64,000 bases of DNA from Anaerocolumna sp047777345. GTDB lineage: Bacteria; Bacillota; Clostridia; Lachnospirales; Lachnospiraceae. Of this stretch, positions 44,531 through 53,913 are shown piece by piece. Under the pieces are notes generated by a model, which made no database searches, was not told where the DNA came from, and worked only from the letters and a program-made list of their open reading frames with translations. How positions within the stretch are numbered: the stretch's first letter is position 1; the number at the start of each line of letters is the position of its first letter. Where the stretch lies: contig JBKEEJ010000014.1 in the NCBI GenBank assembly GCA_047777345.1, positions 26,699 to 90,698 of the forward strand, read 5' to 3'. Both the position numbers and the translations under genes were made by a program.

Positions 44531-45613
44531 TTACGAAACACCGAAATTCGTTCTAATCTCTTCGGCTTTCATTTTTAACAGTTCATCCCTTAGTGCGGAA
44601 AGTAACTCCTCTTCTTTTACTTTACGAATAACTTTTCCTTTTTTTATTAAAAGGCCTTCGCCCTTTCCGCCGGCAATTCCGATATCCGCTTCCCTTGCTT
44701 CCCCGGGGCCGTTGACGGCGCATCCCATAACCGCTACTTTTATGTCCAGATCAATATCCTGTATCAGGTTTTCAACTTCACCGGCTAATTTTATTAAATC
44801 AATCTGGGTTCTTCCGCAGGTAGGGCAGGAAACCAGCTCCACACCGCCTTTTCTTAAACCCAATGTCTTTAAAATCAGCTTGGCAGATTTGACTTCTTCC
44901 AAAGGGCTGCCTGTTAAGGAAACCCGTATGGTATCACCAATACCCTGATAAAGTATAATTCCCAGACCTACTGCTGATTTAATATTTCCGGAAATAATGG
45001 TACCGGCTTCGGTAATGCCCACATGCAGCGGATAAATAGTCTGCTTTGCTATAAGTTCATGAGCCTTGATGGACATAAGAACATCAGAAGACTTAATGCT
45101 GATTACCAGATTATCGTAACCTAAATCTTCAATGGTATGAACTTTATTTAACGCGCTTTCCACCAGGCCCTCTGCCGTTACTCCATTATACTTTTCGATA
45201 AGATCTTTTTCCAAAGACCCGCTGTTAACCCCTACCCGAATGGGTATGTTCCTTTCTTTGGCGACTTTTACTACCTCTTTTAATTTTTCGGTACTTCCAA
45301 TATTGCCCGGATTAATCCGTATTTTATCCGCGCCATGTTGGATTGCGGCAATAGCCAGCCGGTAATCAAAATGAATGTCGGCTACAAGTGGGATATGTAT
45401 CTGCTTTTTTATTTCGGAAATAGCTTTGGCTGCTTCCATCGTTGGAACTGCGCATCTTATAATATCGCAACCTGCCGCTTCAAGCATTCGTATCTGATTT
45501 ACTGTTGCCTGTATATCCTCCGTTTTTGTATTGGTCATGGATTGAATTAAAATAGGGTTATTGCCGCCAATAACTCTGTTGCCGATTCGAATTATTTTTG
45601 TATTTTCTCTCAT
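44531..45613 (-). CDS. ispG: 4-hydroxy-3-methylbut-2-en-1-yl diphosphate synthase
   Basis: An iron-sulfur enzyme of the non-mevalonate (MEP) isoprenoid pathway. 360 residues from the ATG at 45613, which follows AAGAGG; the open frame extends upstream to 45691 but without a ribosome site. Cluster ligands are VSCPTCGRTQ in the C-terminal third and MGCAVNGPGEA after it. It is encoded with dxr, uppS and cdsA, placing two MEP steps and undecaprenyl synthesis in one neighbourhood. Confidence 0.96.
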   Translation of the reverse strand: MRENTKIIRIGNRVIGGNNPILIQSMTNTKTEDIQATVNQIRMLEAAGCDIIRCAVPTMEAAKAISEIKKQIHIPLVADIHFDYRLAIAAIQHGADKIRINPGNIGSTEKLKEVVKVAKERNIPIRVGVNSGSLEKDLIEKYNGVTAEGLVESALNKVHTIEDLGYDNLVISIKSSDVLMSIKAHELIAKQTIYPLHVGITEAGTIISGNIKSAVGLGIILYQGIGDTIRVSLTGSPLEEVKSAKLILKTLGLRKGGVELVSCPTCGRTQIDLIKLAGEVENLIQDIDLDIKVAVMGCAVNGPGEAREADIGIAGGKGEGLLIKKGKVIRKVKEEELLSALRDELLKMKAEEIRTNFGVS

Positions 45614-45688
45614 AATATAACCTCTTAAATTGATAAAGAAACAAAACCAATTAAAATATGTTCCAGTTACCAGCTTACACATGAATGG

Positions 45689-45752
45689 CAAAAATCATAG
45701 TTCATTCGTTTTAACAGGTTTAGTCTTTAAATCGAATGCACTATGATTTTTC
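45689..45752 (-). terminator. Terminator between rseP and ispG
   Basis: AAAATCATAGTTCATTCG pairs with CGAATGCACTATGATTTT (one mismatch). On the minus strand TTTTTG follows, and on the plus strand TTTTTCC, so it may act in both directions. It lies 7 bp after the rseP stop. Confidence 0.7.
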
Positions 45753-45758
45753 CAATTT

Positions 45759-47117
45759 TTATGAATGAAAAAGCCTGCTTATATCATTAAACATTACAAA
45801 TACCATTAAAATCATTAAGGCAATTAAGCCAATCATATGAACCAGGCCTTCTTTTTCCTGATCCACCGGTTTTCCCCGCAAAACTTCCAATACAAGGAAA
45901 ACAAGCCTTCCTCCGTCTAATGCCGGAATTGGCAAAAGATTCATTACGCCTAAGTTGGCACTAAGCAGTATGCTTATATAGGATAAACTTAATAACACAG
46001 TAAGAATTCCTTCGCTCTTACTTGCCTGGTAAGTGTCACCAATAAAGCTTACAATACCTACCGGCCCTGCTATATCGTCCTTGCTTACCTTGCCCCGTAT
46101 CATCTGGACCAGGCTTTGTATAGTGGTTTTAATCCAGTACTTGACTTCTATGGCACTGTATTTTATAACCCCCAAAACATTGGTTTTTACTCTGCCAGAA
46201 TTTATTGCGATACCAATGCTATAACCTTCACTGCTTAAAGCGGGAGTTACTTCTACCTCCGTTTTTTTACCGTCCCTGGAATAAGTAATGCGTACAGGCT
46301 CGTCTGTCAAAGGTTTTTCCTCTAAATACTGGCTTAAGGCATTGCCATCCTTAATTTCGGTATCATTAATCTTTACGATAACATCTCCTTTTTGCAAACC
46401 GGCTTTTGCCAAAGGCATACCGTCAATAATGGAATCAATAACCGCACTGTCTTCGTAATGATTAAAACCAAGTATATAGGTTTTTACCATAACAGGTTTT
46501 ATGGAAGCTTCGTGTTTAACACCATCTCTTTTATAAGTGATATCCACTGTATTTCCACTTAATGGATAAAATTCCAGATAAGTTAACACATCCCTGCTAA
46601 TGTCTACATCTTCCCCGTTAAAATTAGTAATTACGTCTCCGGCTTGAATGCCTGCTTTTTCTGCAGGCGAATCCTTTGTCACACCGGTTATTACCGCCGG
46701 ATCATAGCCTACGACACCTATAATAAACATTGCCAGCAAAAAAGCTAATATAAAATTAAAAAAAGGCCCGGCAAATACAACGGATATTCTTGCCCAAACT
46801 CCTTTTTTATTAAAGGCTCTTTCATCCTCAATTAACTCATCTTCACCTAACATAATGCAAGAGCCACCCAAAGGCAGTAACTTTAACGAATATTTGGTAA
46901 AATCCTTCCATTCCGCAGTGGTATCAAATTCGTGCTGAGATAAAAAAAGCCTGGGACGGTAACCTTTTTCCGTTTTGACAAGCGTAATAAGCCTTGGGCC
47001 CATACCTATGGAAAATTCGGTTACGAATATGCCATTCTTCTTAGCCAGAAGAAAATGTCCCAGTTCGTGAATAACAATAATTAAACTAAATATAAGTATT
47101 GCTATAATTATATTCAT
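45759..47117 (-). CDS. rseP: Site-2-type zinc metalloprotease, RseP/RasP
   Basis: An intramembrane protease of 452 residues. The zinc motif HELGH is at 17-21 in the first helix. Two PDZ-like domains lie between the helices (GVTKDSPAEKAGIQAGDVI, about 143-161, and DSIIDGMPLAKAGLQKGDVI, about 225-244); many Firmicute RasP proteins have one. The second active-site motif NLLPIPALDGGRLVF lies near the C-terminus. It cleaves membrane-bound anti-sigma factors and signal peptide remnants. GGAGG 6 nt upstream supports the ATG. Confidence 0.94.
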   Translation of the reverse strand: MNIIIAILIFSLIIVIHELGHFLLAKKNGIFVTEFSIGMGPRLITLVKTEKGYRPRLFLSQHEFDTTAEWKDFTKYSLKLLPLGGSCIMLGEDELIEDERAFNKKGVWARISVVFAGPFFNFILAFLLAMFIIGVVGYDPAVITGVTKDSPAEKAGIQAGDVITNFNGEDVDISRDVLTYLEFYPLSGNTVDITYKRDGVKHEASIKPVMVKTYILGFNHYEDSAVIDSIIDGMPLAKAGLQKGDVIVKINDTEIKDGNALSQYLEEKPLTDEPVRITYSRDGKKTEVEVTPALSSEGYSIGIAINSGRVKTNVLGVIKYSAIEVKYWIKTTIQSLVQMIRGKVSKDDIAGPVGIVSFIGDTYQASKSEGILTVLLSLSYISILLSANLGVMNLLPIPALDGGRLVFLVLEVLRGKPVDQEKEGLVHMIGLIALMILMVFVMFNDISRLFHS

Positions 47118-47202
47118 TATTACCTCCTAATAATGTAAACAAAGCAAATATCTTCCTTGCATTAAAATGCCAGAAATTACAGTGTCTCCATCAGACCATT
47201 TG

Positions 47203-48354
47203 CTATCTCTTTGCGGTAAGACGTTCAATTAAATCATATGTTTCAGCCTCAATATTCAGAATTTCAGAAACACTGGGATTTTGAATCTTTTTGTGACTGT
47301 TCACAGCAGTTTCAATTAAATCCGCTATATCCAAATATCTGATTTCTCTGTTTAAAAATTTGGCAACGGCTCTTTCATTGGCCGCATTATAAACAGTAGG
47401 AAAACTTCCGCCTTCCGCTGCCACCTTATAGGCTAATTTCAGCCCCTTAAAAGTTTCCAAATCCGGTTCTTCAAAACTTAAACTGCCAAGTTTAAAAAAG
47501 TCAATTCTGGTACCGGACAGTTTCCTTCTTGCCGGATAAAATAACGCATATTGAATCGGCAGTCTCATATCCGGTGTTCCCATTTGTGCAATAATGCTTC
47601 CGTCCTCAAATTCAACTGCGGAGTGAATAACACTCTGAGGCTGTATTACAACCTGTATTTTATCCAAATCAACTCCAAATAACCATTTTGCTTCCATTAC
47701 CTCTAAGCCTTTGTTGACCATGGTGGACGAATCAACGGTAATTTTCTTTCCCATAGACCAGTTTGGATGTTTCAATGCATCTTCCACCTGTATATTTTCC
47801 AGGTCCTTTCTTTTTTTCCCTCTGAAAGGCCCTCCGGAAGCTGTCAGGATAATTCTGCTAACAGCATTATTCTTTTCACCGTTTAATGCCTGAAAAATTG
47901 CCGAATGTTCACTGTCAACCGGTAAAATTTGAACCCCACATTCCTTAGCCAAAGGCATAATTATATGACCCGCGGTTACCAAAGTTTCTTTGTTGGCTAA
48001 CGCAATATTTTTCCCAGCTTTAATTGCTTCTATGGTAGGCTGTATACCTATCATGCCCACAACCGCAGTAACAACAATTTCCGTCTTTTCTTCCGTAGCA
48101 CAACGGATCAGCCCATCCATTCCGGAAACAATAGAAACCGGTAAGTCTTTTACCCGTACGGCAAGTTCCCTTGCCTTATTTTCATTCCATACACATGCAA
48201 GAGTCGGCTTAAATTCCCGTATCTGCTTTTCCAGCAAATCTATGTTATTGGCTGCCGCTAAAGCGGTAACCATTAAATCTTCATTGTTTCTGACTATGTC
48301 CAGTGTCTGGGTACCGATAGAACCGGTAGACCCAAGAATTGAAATGTATTTCAT
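47203..48354 (-). CDS. dxr: 1-deoxy-D-xylulose 5-phosphate reductoisomerase
   Basis: The second enzyme of the MEP pathway, making 2-C-methyl-D-erythritol 4-phosphate with NADPH. 383 residues with LGSTGSIGTQTLDI (7-20), ALANKETLVTAG (about 118-129), VDSEHSAIFQ (about 146-155) and NWSMGKKITVDSSTM (about 197-211), all family signatures. A 240-bp gap separates it from cdsA, so dxr-rseP may form their own transcript. The ATG follows AAGAGG. Confidence 0.97.
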   Translation of the reverse strand: MKYISILGSTGSIGTQTLDIVRNNEDLMVTALAAANNIDLLEKQIREFKPTLACVWNENKARELAVRVKDLPVSIVSGMDGLIRCATEEKTEIVVTAVVGMIGIQPTIEAIKAGKNIALANKETLVTAGHIIMPLAKECGVQILPVDSEHSAIFQALNGEKNNAVSRIILTASGGPFRGKKRKDLENIQVEDALKHPNWSMGKKITVDSSTMVNKGLEVMEAKWLFGVDLDKIQVVIQPQSVIHSAVEFEDGSIIAQMGTPDMRLPIQYALFYPARRKLSGTRIDFFKLGSLSFEEPDLETFKGLKLAYKVAAEGGSFPTVYNAANERAVAKFLNREIRYLDIADLIETAVNSHKKIQNPSVSEILNIEAETYDLIERLTAKR

Positions 48355-48597
48355 GAATTAACCTCTTTTCTCAGCACTCTGTCCGCATAAATGCGTTTAT
48401 CTTTTGTACCATAATCCAAAGGACACACATTAGACGTATCTCAAAAAATTATAATAAACTTTATTGTATATATAATATATTTAATATATTTTACACGAGA
48501 AATCAATATTTGCTACTGTAATATTTTTACAAAGCCCGTTTCTTATTGGCTAAACTTGCATTTAACCTCAAATTTCATTTTAAATCATTAGAATCAG

Positions 48598-49395
48598 TTA
48601 CAAAACACTGGATAACAGGTATACAACCGGCGCCACAAAAATAATACTGTCAAAACGATCCAGAATTCCGCCATGTCCTGGAATTAATTTTCCATAATCC
48701 TTAATATTATGATTTCTTTTAATTGCAGATGCTGCCAGGTCCCCTAACTGAGATATAACACTGGATGCTGCACATATGACGGTTATGGCAAATTGCGGAT
48801 TGGTTACCTCATTGATACGGTTTTTAAAGATACTGGCAAATATAAATCCAAGCAAAGCAGCTCCCAAAACTCCCCCGACACAGCCTTCCAAAGACTTCTT
48901 AGGGCTTAACCCGGGAAGAAATTTGTGCTTTCCAATAAGCATTCCCACACAGTATGCGCTGGTGTCCGATCCCCAGGCGCCGATAAAAATAAGCCATACA
49001 AGCAAGGCTCCGTCAGAAAGCATTCTTACTTTGTATATAAAACTCAACATTACTGCCACATAAAATAATCCAAAATATACGATGGTTACATCCTCAAACT
49101 GATATTTCGGGTATAGGAATACATAAAAAAGCAATAATAGCAGGAAAAATCCTATGATTAACATCATATCGTATTTTTCTTTATTGAAATAAATCAGCAA
49201 ATCAAAAACAATAGCGGCGGCATAGCCCAAAAAACCCAATAAGGTATTATGAACTTGAATAATCCGGTATAATTCCATCATACCAATCAGGGAAACAGCC
49301 AGTAATATTGCAAACAGCACATTTCCGCCTAAAATTAATGCAGCCACAGTAATAATCATGAGTATAACCGAACTGCGGAATCTGACCCAAAACAT
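48598..49395 (-). CDS. cdsA: Phosphatidate cytidylyltransferase
   Basis: Makes CDP-diacylglycerol for phospholipid synthesis. An integral membrane protein of 265 residues with about eight helices. The family signature lies near the C-terminus: SAIKRNHNIKDYGKLIPGHG then GILDRFDS (about 222-249). It follows uppS after 18 bp, a conserved bacterial pair. GGAGG precedes the ATG. Confidence 0.95.
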   Translation of the reverse strand: MFWVRFRSSVILMIITVAALILGGNVLFAILLAVSLIGMMELYRIIQVHNTLLGFLGYAAAIVFDLLIYFNKEKYDMMLIIGFFLLLLLFYVFLYPKYQFEDVTIVYFGLFYVAVMLSFIYKVRMLSDGALLVWLIFIGAWGSDTSAYCVGMLIGKHKFLPGLSPKKSLEGCVGGVLGAALLGFIFASIFKNRINEVTNPQFAITVICAASSVISQLGDLAASAIKRNHNIKDYGKLIPGHGGILDRFDSIIFVAPVVYLLSSVL

Positions 49396-49413
49396 AGATT
49401 ATCCTCCTAAAAT

Positions 49414-50139
49414 TTAAATCGCCCCAAATCTTCTGTTTCTACTGCTGTAGTACTCAAAAGCTTTTATCAATTCTTCTTTATTGAAATCAGGCCATAAAAT
49501 ATCCGTAAAATAAAATTCCGTATATGCCATCTGCCACAATAAAAAATTAGATATCCGCTGTTCCCCGCTGGTTCGGATCAACAAATCCGGTTCCGGTATC
49601 CCCCTGGTATCCAAATAACCGGAAAATAAATTTTCATCTATATCATCCAAACTTAAGGTGCCCGCTTTATAATCTACGGCAATTTTCTTTACTGCCCTTA
49701 CGATTTCATCACGTCCGCCGTAATTTAAAGCTACCTGAAAGTTCAGCCCTGTATTCTTTGCCGATACTCGTTCCAATTCTGCAATACTTTGTTTTATATC
49801 TTCGTCTAATTTGGATATATCGCCCAAAATACGAACTTTCATATTATTTTTACTGCTGGTTTTCAGACAGTCCTTTAAATAATTTCGAAGCAGTTTCATA
49901 AGGGCATCTACTTCCTCTTTCGGCCTGTTCCAGTTCTCGGTAGAAAAGGCATAAACCGTTAAATACTTTACACCCATACGATATGCTTCTTCACAAATTT
50001 TTTCTACTGTTTTGCTTCCCTGTGCATGGCCATAATTTCTGGGCATCTTTTTTCTTTTGGCCCAACGGCCGTTTCCATCCAAAATAATAGCAACATGTTG
50101 CGGTATTTTTATGCTTTCAAGTTCTAAATTATCTCCCAT
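49414..50139 (-). CDS. uppS: Isoprenyl transferase (undecaprenyl diphosphate synthase)
   Basis: Elongates farnesyl diphosphate to undecaprenyl diphosphate, the lipid carrier of cell-wall synthesis. About 241 residues with IILDGNGRWAKRKKMPRNYG near the N-terminus (catalytic Asp), STENWNRP in the middle, and LLIRTSGEQRISNFLLWQ near the end. The open frame extends to 50220, but the ATG at 50139 has GGAGG 5 nt upstream. The extension would run through a hairpin element between frr and uppS and is unlikely to be translated. Confidence 0.96.
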   Translation of the reverse strand: MGDNLELESIKIPQHVAIILDGNGRWAKRKKMPRNYGHAQGSKTVEKICEEAYRMGVKYLTVYAFSTENWNRPKEEVDALMKLLRNYLKDCLKTSSKNNMKVRILGDISKLDEDIKQSIAELERVSAKNTGLNFQVALNYGGRDEIVRAVKKIAVDYKAGTLSLDDIDENLFSGYLDTRGIPEPDLLIRTSGEQRISNFLLWQMAYTEFYFTDILWPDFNKEELIKAFEYYSSRNRRFGAI

Positions 50140-50168
50140 GGAGACCTCCAACTTATTATCGTAATTAA

Positions 50169-50209
50169 GGGACTGTTGCCCTTTTAGGAATTTGCTTTGC
50201 AACAGCCCC
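50169..50209. repeat. Hairpin between frr and uppS (copy B of dispersed element)
   Basis: GGGACTGTTGC pairs with GCAACAGCCC (ten pairs, one bulge). It starts 8 bp after the frr stop, inside an otherwise tight operon, and resembles the hairpin at 7597-7649. It has no T-run on the minus strand, so it is more likely an mRNA processing or attenuation structure than a full terminator. Confidence 0.55.
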
Positions 50210-50216
50210 ATTAAAA

Positions 50217-50771
50217 TCATACGGTAAGGATTTCTTTTGATTTTTCTTCCGTAAGTTTATCAATTTCGTTTACATACTTATCCGTAGCCTTTTGAATGCT
50301 GTCTTCCAAGATTTTCACTTCGTCTTCCGAAATTTCATTATTTTTATTCATCTTCTTTATAGCATCATTGGCATCTCTCCTGATGTTACGTACGGCTACT
50401 TTTGCATTTTCCGCTCTCTTCTTAACATCTTTTACAAGTTCTTTTCTTCTCTCTTCCGTAAGTTCGGGGAAAATCAGGCGGATAACTTTGCCGTCATTGG
50501 TTGGATTCAGTCCCAGATCGGAAGCCAATATAGCTTTTTCAATGTCCTTAATCAGTTTACTTTCCCAAGGCTGTATCTGAATCACTCTTGCTTCAGGTAC
50601 TGTAACATTGGCCACGGACTGGAGGGGAGAAAGAGTTCCATAATATTCCACCCTTATCTTATCCAGTAAATGTGGATTCGCTCTTCCTGCGCGTATTGTT
50701 GCAAATTCTGCTTTTAAATTCTCGTAGGATTTCATCATCTTTTTTTCGTATTGTTCAATTCTTGCATCCAT
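50217..50771 (-). CDS. frr: Ribosome recycling factor
   Basis: Splits post-termination ribosomes together with EF-G. 184 residues, the standard length. Seen are ATIRAGRANPHLLDKIRVEY (25-44), YGTLSPLQSVANVTVPEAR after it, and the two long C-terminal helices. It follows pyrH after 23 bp; pyrH-frr-uppS-cdsA is a widely conserved order. A GGAGG site lies upstream of the ATG. Confidence 0.97.
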   Translation of the reverse strand: MDARIEQYEKKMMKSYENLKAEFATIRAGRANPHLLDKIRVEYYGTLSPLQSVANVTVPEARVIQIQPWESKLIKDIEKAILASDLGLNPTNDGKVIRLIFPELTEERRKELVKDVKKRAENAKVAVRNIRRDANDAIKKMNKNNEISEDEVKILEDSIQKATDKYVNEIDKLTEEKSKEILTV

Positions 50772-50794
50772 ATCAAAACCTCCACTGATTTTTT

Positions 50795-51499
50795 TTAAAC
50801 AGTTACTTTTGTTCCGTTAAACTCGCCGCTTACTGCGTTAATTATACTGTTTTCCTCATCAAGAGCAAATACAAGCATTGGCATTTTATTTTCCAGACTT
50901 AATACTGTTGCAGATAAGTCTACCACATTAAGTTTCCGATCCAAAGTTTCCTGTAAACTAATTTCTTTAAATTTAACAGCCTCCGGATTCTTTTTCGGAT
51001 CGCTGTCATATACACCGTCCACGGCTTTGGCCATAAGAATAACATCTGCTTCCAGTTCTATGGCTCGAAGTACCGCTCCGGTATCCGTAGAAAAGTAAGG
51101 ATGTCCTGTGCCACCGGCTAAAAATACCACCATACCCTTACTGAGATATTTATTGGCCCTATCCTTTGAAAAAAGTTTTGTCATGCTGCCACACTCAAAA
51201 GGTGTCAGAATTTGAGTCTTCATACCTGCATATCTGAAAATTTCAGAAACATAAATGCAGTTCATCACTGTAGCCAGCATGCCTATCTGATCAGCTTTTG
51301 TACGGTCAATGGTTTCGCTGGTTCTGCCCCTCCAGAAGTTTCCGCCACCAATTACAATTCCGACCTCTACTCCGTCCTCAACTATTTTTTTTACCTGCTT
51401 TGCGACAGCTAAGCAGGTTGCCTCATCAAAACCGGTTTTTTTATCGCCAGCTAGAGCCTCCCCACTCAATTTTAGTAAGACTCTTTTGTATCTATTCAT
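50795..51499 (-). CDS. pyrH: Uridylate kinase
   Basis: Phosphorylates UMP to UDP. A bacterial-type amino-acid-kinase fold of 234 residues, hexameric in the family. Seen are RVLLKLSGEALAG (6-18), VIGGGNFWRGR (about 49-59) and VFLAGGTGHPYFSTDTGA (about 125-142). GTP activation and UTP inhibition are usual in this family. It follows the bactofilin gene by 55 bp. CCGGAGG precedes the ATG. Confidence 0.97.
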   Translation of the reverse strand: MNRYKRVLLKLSGEALAGDKKTGFDEATCLAVAKQVKKIVEDGVEVGIVIGGGNFWRGRTSETIDRTKADQIGMLATVMNCIYVSEIFRYAGMKTQILTPFECGSMTKLFSKDRANKYLSKGMVVFLAGGTGHPYFSTDTGAVLRAIELEADVILMAKAVDGVYDSDPKKNPEAVKFKEISLQETLDRKLNVVDLSATVLSLENKMPMLVFALDEENSIINAVSGEFNGTKVTV

Positions 51500-51554
51500 G
51501 TCAAAATTTACCTCCGGTTATAAATAATAAATATATTGCTTTCTTAATAAATAA

Positions 51555-52400
51555 TTATTCGAAAATATTGTCAATATTGACAGATGCGTAAGGCAAGGAG
51601 CAGTATCCGTCTACAACAGCGCCATTATTGATCTGAATGGATTGGGCTTTAATATTTCCTTTCACAACTGCAGAGGAATCTACAATTACCGGTCCGCTGA
51701 TATCAATATCGCCTTTTACGGCTCCGGCTATTACGGCAGATGTGCCGGAAATATCACCAATTACTACTGTTCCAAGTCCGATTTTTACACTTCCCTCACT
51801 TGTAATGCTGCCTTCAAAACGTTTTGAACCAATATAAACTTCCGATGCCAGACAATTACCGGTTACAAGTCCTATTACGGACAGTTTTCCCTGACAGTCA
51901 ATATCACCTTTAATAGTACCCATAACTTCCAGGGAACCTTGTGCGATAATATTACCGTTAATTACAGTACCTTTGGTTATAACCGTCACTTCGTCCGATT
52001 CGGAATTCTCTTCATCTTCAGAAGGAATTTCATCCGTTGAAACTTCATCCGTTAATGCATCCTCTGCAGATACTTCTTCTGCGGATGCTTCTATCACGGA
52101 TTCCTCTTCTTTGAACTCATCTTCCTTAGGTTCTTCGGCATCAGAATCCATATCCGGCTCCGTAACCTTTTCCTCCGCTTTATTATCTTCTTCCTCATCT
52201 TTTGTTAATATGGCATCGAGAATTTCCATATCAACATTGTCATCTTCATCATTATTTGTTACTTCTTCTGATGCAGCGGTTTCTTTGGTGTCATTTCCCT
52301 CTAGAGTATTGACTTCTTTGCTGTCATCAAACACTTCCTCAGGTATCAGTTCGTTTACAGCTTGCGACAAATCGTCCTTGAAATCTTTAAAAAAACCCAT
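51555..52400 (-). CDS. Bactofilin-family protein with long acidic N-terminal arm
   Basis: About 281 residues. A short basic/amphipathic start (MGFFKDFKDDLSQAVNELIP) could bind membrane. Then comes a very acidic Glu/Asp/Ser/Val arm (about 25-140), unusually long for the family. The C-terminal 140 residues form the bactofilin beta-helix: ITKGTVINGNIIAQGSLEV, then repeated turns such as GTIKGDIDCQG and GAVKGDIDISG. Bactofilins polymerise without nucleotide and position cell-wall enzymes. The start at 52400 follows GGGAGG. The gene lies 19 bp after a polysaccharide deacetylase gene, which suggests a shared wall-modifying role. Confidence 0.85.
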   Translation of the reverse strand: MGFFKDFKDDLSQAVNELIPEEVFDDSKEVNTLEGNDTKETAASEEVTNNDEDDNVDMEILDAILTKDEEEDNKAEEKVTEPDMDSDAEEPKEDEFKEEESVIEASAEEVSAEDALTDEVSTDEIPSEDEENSESDEVTVITKGTVINGNIIAQGSLEVMGTIKGDIDCQGKLSVIGLVTGNCLASEVYIGSKRFEGSITSEGSVKIGLGTVVIGDISGTSAVIAGAVKGDIDISGPVIVDSSAVVKGNIKAQSIQINNGAVVDGYCSLPYASVNIDNIFE

Positions 52401-52419
52401 TTTCCATCCTCCCATTATA

Positions 52420-53658
52420 TTATTTCGCTTTTGTTTTGCTTGCCTTAACTTGTTGTATCGGCGTTACCGTATCATCAAGCGGTAATATTTCAGCCCCATA
52501 TTTTTTCAGTGTTTTTAGAATCATCTTAAGGGATTCTATGGTGTTAACCTTAGCATCCGTATCATGCATCAGCACAATCGAGCGATTATGTAATTTTACT
52601 CCATCTATGACATTTTCGTAAAGTTCTTTGGCGGTATAATCCACTCCTATTGCGTCACCGCTTATTACATTCCAGTCAAAATATACAACTGACTTCCGAT
52701 TCAGGTATTCAATGTATTTGTAAACCTCATTTCTATTTATACTGCTGCTGCCTCCGGGAAAACGGTAAATAGTAGGCAAATATCCAGTAGTATCATATAA
52801 CAATTTCCTTATCTTTGTAAAGTCTTTATCAAAATCTTCCACAGATTTATATATTTTCTTATAATTATGAGAATAAGAATGCATTCCCAGTGTGTGACCC
52901 TGATCGATAATTTCATTATACATTTTTTTGGAATGTTCGTCGGTGTGGCCTATTACAAAAAAGGTAGCCTTAACCCCATAATCGGAAAGAACTTGAAGTA
53001 TTTCCTCCGTATATTTACTCGGTCCGTCATCAAAGGTTAAATAAACCTGTTTATCATCAAATTCTTTTATTTCTTCAGAAACCTTATCCGTATCATTAAC
53101 GGATGTGCTTTGATCCTTTTTCGTTTTATTTGATGATTTTTTGCTGATTTTTACAATACTGTTTTGAGATAAGTCACCGGATAACTTATTATTATCACCG
53201 GTAGTATTTTTGACAATGGCAGCAGAGGTATTATTCTCTTTCCTATCCGTTTCCTCATTTGCATCGGTTATATTCTTTGCATCTGTTTTATCATTTGAAT
53301 TGATGTCTTCGGTGACATTTGAACTGGGCTTATTTGTATCCTTTGCCGATTCATCAGTCTTAGTGTCATTTTTTTTAATGGAAGGAGTTAAACTGCTTTT
53401 ATAAACAGTGGCAGCATGCGCTACATGCTCATTATTTCTATTGCTTTGACTGGTGTATGTTGTCCCGTAACGATCAATCATCAGTATGTCAATTTGCTTT
53501 TGAAGATAAGACAGTTTAAAAAATATAATAATGCATAAAATAATAGGAAGAATCAATAACACCAATGCAATTACTATAATACCGGTTTTGATACGTTTGA
53601 CGCGTTTCCGTCTTGTGTTGTCGGTAATTTGACCGCTTGTCCTCTTATCTCTGTCCAA
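52420..53658 (-). CDS. Membrane-anchored NodB-type polysaccharide deacetylase
   Basis: A 412-residue protein with a basic cytosolic N-terminus, one membrane helix (about 25-48), a low-complexity Asn/Thr/Asp/Lys linker (about 70-200) and an extracellular NodB domain (about 203-400). Seen are TFDDGPS (208-214; the metal and base aspartates), HSYSH (260-264; metal histidines), RFPGGSS (about 297-303) and LMHDT near the end, all intact. Members deacetylate peptidoglycan GlcNAc or MurNAc or other wall glycans. TTG start at 53658 after AAAGGAG. It heads the operon that continues with bactofilin and pyrH. Confidence 0.9.
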   Translation of the reverse strand: MDRDKRTSGQITDNTRRKRVKRIKTGIIVIALVLLILPIILCIIIFFKLSYLQKQIDILMIDRYGTTYTSQSNRNNEHVAHAATVYKSSLTPSIKKNDTKTDESAKDTNKPSSNVTEDINSNDKTDAKNITDANEETDRKENNTSAAIVKNTTGDNNKLSGDLSQNSIVKISKKSSNKTKKDQSTSVNDTDKVSEEIKEFDDKQVYLTFDDGPSKYTEEILQVLSDYGVKATFFVIGHTDEHSKKMYNEIIDQGHTLGMHSYSHNYKKIYKSVEDFDKDFTKIRKLLYDTTGYLPTIYRFPGGSSSINRNEVYKYIEYLNRKSVVYFDWNVISGDAIGVDYTAKELYENVIDGVKLHNRSIVLMHDTDAKVNTIESLKMILKTLKKYGAEILPLDDTVTPIQQVKASKTKAK

Positions 53659-53822
53659 AATAGTTTCTCCTTTAAATTCCAGACCTAATATACTCTACCT
53701 CATATTTTATCACAATATGATTAAAAATCATATATGTATTATTTTATTTAGGATTAATTTATTAGTCAAGTCTGCCTTCATGTATTTGTTCTTTTATACC
53801 AGGCAATAATCTGATTTTACTC

Positions 53823-53866
53823 TAAAAAAAGGCATATCCTGCACGGTTGGTCGTGCAGGATGCCTT
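53823..53866 (-). terminator. Terminator after ligD
   Basis: On the minus strand AAGGCATCCTGCACG-accaac-CGTGCAGGATATGCCTT, a long stem with a two-base bulge, is followed by TTTTTA. It lies about 48 bp past the ligD stop. Confidence 0.85.
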
Positions 53867-53913
53867 CCGGATTATTTTCAGAATTAAAGAAAATTATTGT
53901 ATTATAAATGCCA

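Noticed and set aside
51973..52485. Plus-strand open frame of 170 codons, Ser-rich
   Set aside because: It is the antisense of the acidic Glu/Asp/Ser arm of the bactofilin gene; low complexity explains the lack of stops.
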